Shown here piece by piece: positions 5,746-6,537 of a stretch of 6,537 nt of DNA; the stretch's first letter is position 1, and each line of letters begins with the position of its first letter. The position numbers and the translations under genes are program-made. The notes under the pieces were generated by a model. That model saw nothing but the letters and a program-made list of their open reading frames with translations, ran no database searches and was not told the DNA's origin. The stretch is from JADFXI01 sp050011415 (GTDB lineage Bacteria; Nitrospirota; Thermodesulfovibrionia; Thermodesulfovibrionales; Dissulfurispiraceae): contig JBEKJD010000182.1 in the NCBI GenBank assembly GCA_050011415.1, forward strand, positions 1 through 6,537. The letters run 5' to 3'.

Positions 5746-6031
5746 GAGCATAAGCGTGGCCGAACAGGGGAATAAGAATCTCAAAGCCATCGCGGTCGAT
5801 ATTGCGGAAGGATTTGTCTCAGTTAATCCGCTTTTTCTAAAGCCGTTCAATGAGAAGTCGCTCACGCTGCTTTACAGCATATTGACAAAATTGCAAACCG
5901 AAATTCGCACCGAGCCTTTCCCGTATAACACAATAGAACTTATAAGAAAACGCAGCCTGAGGCTGCAAAGACTGTATGCCGCGCTTACAGTCATAAAAAA
6001 TTTCGCCCGCGAGAAGAAATACAGGCTATAA
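5723..6031 (+). CDS. Small hypothetical protein overlapping the tatC 3' end
   Basis: I do not recognise this 102-residue protein. It is predicted mostly helical and soluble, without a signal peptide or membrane segment. The middle (KNLKAIAVDIAEGF) could be one helix, and the C-terminal third is very basic (LIRKRSLRLQRLYAAL, then KNFAREKKYRL), which might bind nucleic acid or acidic lipid. The ATG at 5723 is preceded by AAGAAG and overlaps tatC by 23 bp, which suggests translational coupling. A TTG at 5711 or a GTG at 5756 are alternative starts. The overlap, the sensible composition and the terminator just after the stop support a real gene co-transcribed with tatAC. The link to Tat export rests on position only. 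Confidence 0.65.
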   Translation: MRGLLKLESISVAEQGNKNLKAIAVDIAEGFVSVNPLFLKPFNEKSLTLLYSILTKLQTEIRTEPFPYNTIELIRKRSLRLQRLYAALTVIKNFAREKKYRL

Positions 6032-6037
6032 AAGCCC

Positions 6038-6118
6038 GAAGGTGCGAAGGTGTGAAGTTGCGAAGATGAGCAAAAGCCCAACGTCCAACTTCCGTCTTTA
6101 GCTCAACTTCGCAACTTC
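6038..6118. repeat. GAAGNTGN octamer palindrome, second intergenic copy
   Basis: The left side is four tandem octamers at 6038-6069 (GAAGGTGC, GAAGGTGT, GAAGTTGC, GAAGATGA). The right side holds two on the minus strand (GAAGTTGC 6118-6111, GAAGTTGA 6110-6103). It is of the same family and 8-nt periodicity as 2344-2431 but less symmetrical: only the inner units pair. Another minus-strand GGAAGTTGG piece lies in the loop (6084-6092). Confidence 0.8.
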
Positions 6119-6126
6119 AATTTTTT
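6053..6126. terminator. Putative bidirectional terminator between convergent genes
   Basis: Stem 6053-6071 with 6101-6119: 17 of 19 positions pair, around a 29-nt loop. On the plus strand TTTTTT follows (6121-6126), fitting an intrinsic terminator for the tatAC-hypothetical unit. On the minus strand a shorter T-run (GGGCTTTT, near 6037-6030) lies beyond the arm. The hairpin is made from the GAAGNTGN repeat, so the terminator role may be a secondary use of a repeat. The long loop makes it less than ideal. Confidence 0.5.
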
Positions 6127-6537
6127 ACCTGTCTCTTTTTTATTTCCTGTATCAGATATTTTGCAGCAAAGCCGTTGCATGCGCCTGTCACGGTCCCTGC
6201 AGCAATTAAAAAGGGGAGCACTACAAGGATTGCCTCAATTTTCCGGACAAACAGCAAATAGGCAGTTAACAACTGCGCAATATTATGGAAAAAGGCGCCG
6301 ATCAGACTAATGCCCAGAGGGCTGAAAAAGCCCGGGAAAAGACTTACAGCAATACCCATGGAAACAGTCCCGGCCAGGCCGCCGCTTAAGCTGAGGAAAA
6401 AACCGGGTCCCGGGAAAGTGCCCAGAAGCAGCGAGCCCAGAAGTATCCTGATCATAGTCACTGTCAACGCCGGTCTCAACCCATAAAAAAAAAGTGTGAT
6501 CACGGTAATTATATTTGAAAGTCCAAGGCGCAGCCAG
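6117..6537 (-). CDS. Gx transporter family / heptaprenyl diphosphate synthase component I-like membrane protein (N-terminus outside window)
   Basis: The frame is open to the window edge, leaving 139 visible residues; the family is around 170, so about 30 N-terminal residues are missing. The GTG at 6503 is internal: upstream codons read WLRLGLSNIITV, a family hallmark (typically LGLANI). Further family features are LRPALTVTMIRILLGSLLLG, the Gly-rich LSLSGGLAGTVSM, and SPLGISLIGAFFHNIAQLL. Several membrane helices make it an inner-membrane protein. Family members are annotated either as heptaprenyl diphosphate synthase component I or as ECF/Gx-type small transporters, and substrate or enzyme role is unsettled. 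It runs convergent to the tatAC unit. Its TGA stop lies inside the right arm of the GAAG palindrome, so the repeat supplies the end of the gene. Family call is good, function uncertain. Confidence 0.85.
   Translation of the reverse strand, partial: WLRLGLSNIITVITLFFYGLRPALTVTMIRILLGSLLLGTFPGPGFFLSLSGGLAGTVSMGIAVSLFPGFFSPLGISLIGAFFHNIAQLLTAYLLFVRKIEAILVVLPFLIAAGTVTGACNGFAAKYLIQEIKKRQVKN

Noticed and set aside
6038..6118. CRISPR-like array
   Set aside because: The units are 8 nt, tandem without spacers and arranged as an inverted pair, so this is a palindromic repeat, not a CRISPR array.

Overview
The window reads as chromosomal DNA of a diderm, probably anaerobic bacterium. An N-terminal signal peptide followed by an outer-membrane-type beta barrel (3592-4374) argues for two membranes. 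A formylmethanofuran-dehydrogenase-E-like protein beside a molybdopterin-binding protein suggests a lineage that depends on Mo/W enzymes. The gene content and the GAAG-type intergenic palindromes would fit Nitrospirota (Thermodesulfovibrionia-like) or a delta-proteobacterial lineage. This is inference; no marker here fixes the taxonomy.

Layout, left to right. (1) 1-1721: the C-terminal half of carB (carbamoyl-phosphate synthase large chain), cut by the window edge. (2) 1730-2320: an FmdE-family protein with a C-terminal zinc ribbon, 8 bp after carB. (3) 2321-2463: a spacer holding a short AGGTCAT-type repeat and a long imperfect palindrome built of 8-nt GAAGNTGN units. (4) 2464-3507: a MoeA-like molybdopterin-binding protein ending in a four-cysteine cluster. 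(5) 3508-3591: a spacer with a second AGGTCAT-type repeat and a good promoter candidate. (6) 3592-4374: a signal-peptide beta-barrel protein. (7) 4375-4594: a spacer almost filled by a 179-bp element with 29-bp terminal inverted repeats. (8) 4595-5745: tatA and tatC, a minimal Tat translocase. (9) 5723-6031: a small hypothetical gene overlapping the end of tatC. (10) 6032-6120: a second GAAGNTGN palindrome that looks like a two-way terminator. (11) 6117-6537, minus strand: a Gx-transporter / heptaprenyl diphosphate synthase component I family membrane protein, cut by the window edge.

Functional links. The FmdE-like and MoeA-like proteins probably work together in handling molybdenum/tungsten cofactor; both carry cysteine clusters that could bind metal. 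The Tat pair exports folded proteins, typically cofactor-loaded enzymes such as molybdoenzymes, so the middle of the window has a plausible common theme: make the cofactor, then export the enzymes. carB (arginine/pyrimidine synthesis) and the Gx protein are metabolically separate.

The most notable signal lies in the repeats rather than the genes. The same degenerate octamer family (GAAGNTGN, in inverted arrangement) forms two intergenic palindromes. It also appears inside carB, exactly where the protein has about 19 extra residues in the linker before its second ATP-grasp half. This looks like a palindromic repeat inserted in frame into a housekeeping gene. A second, unrelated palindromic element (4395-4573) sits directly upstream of tatA.
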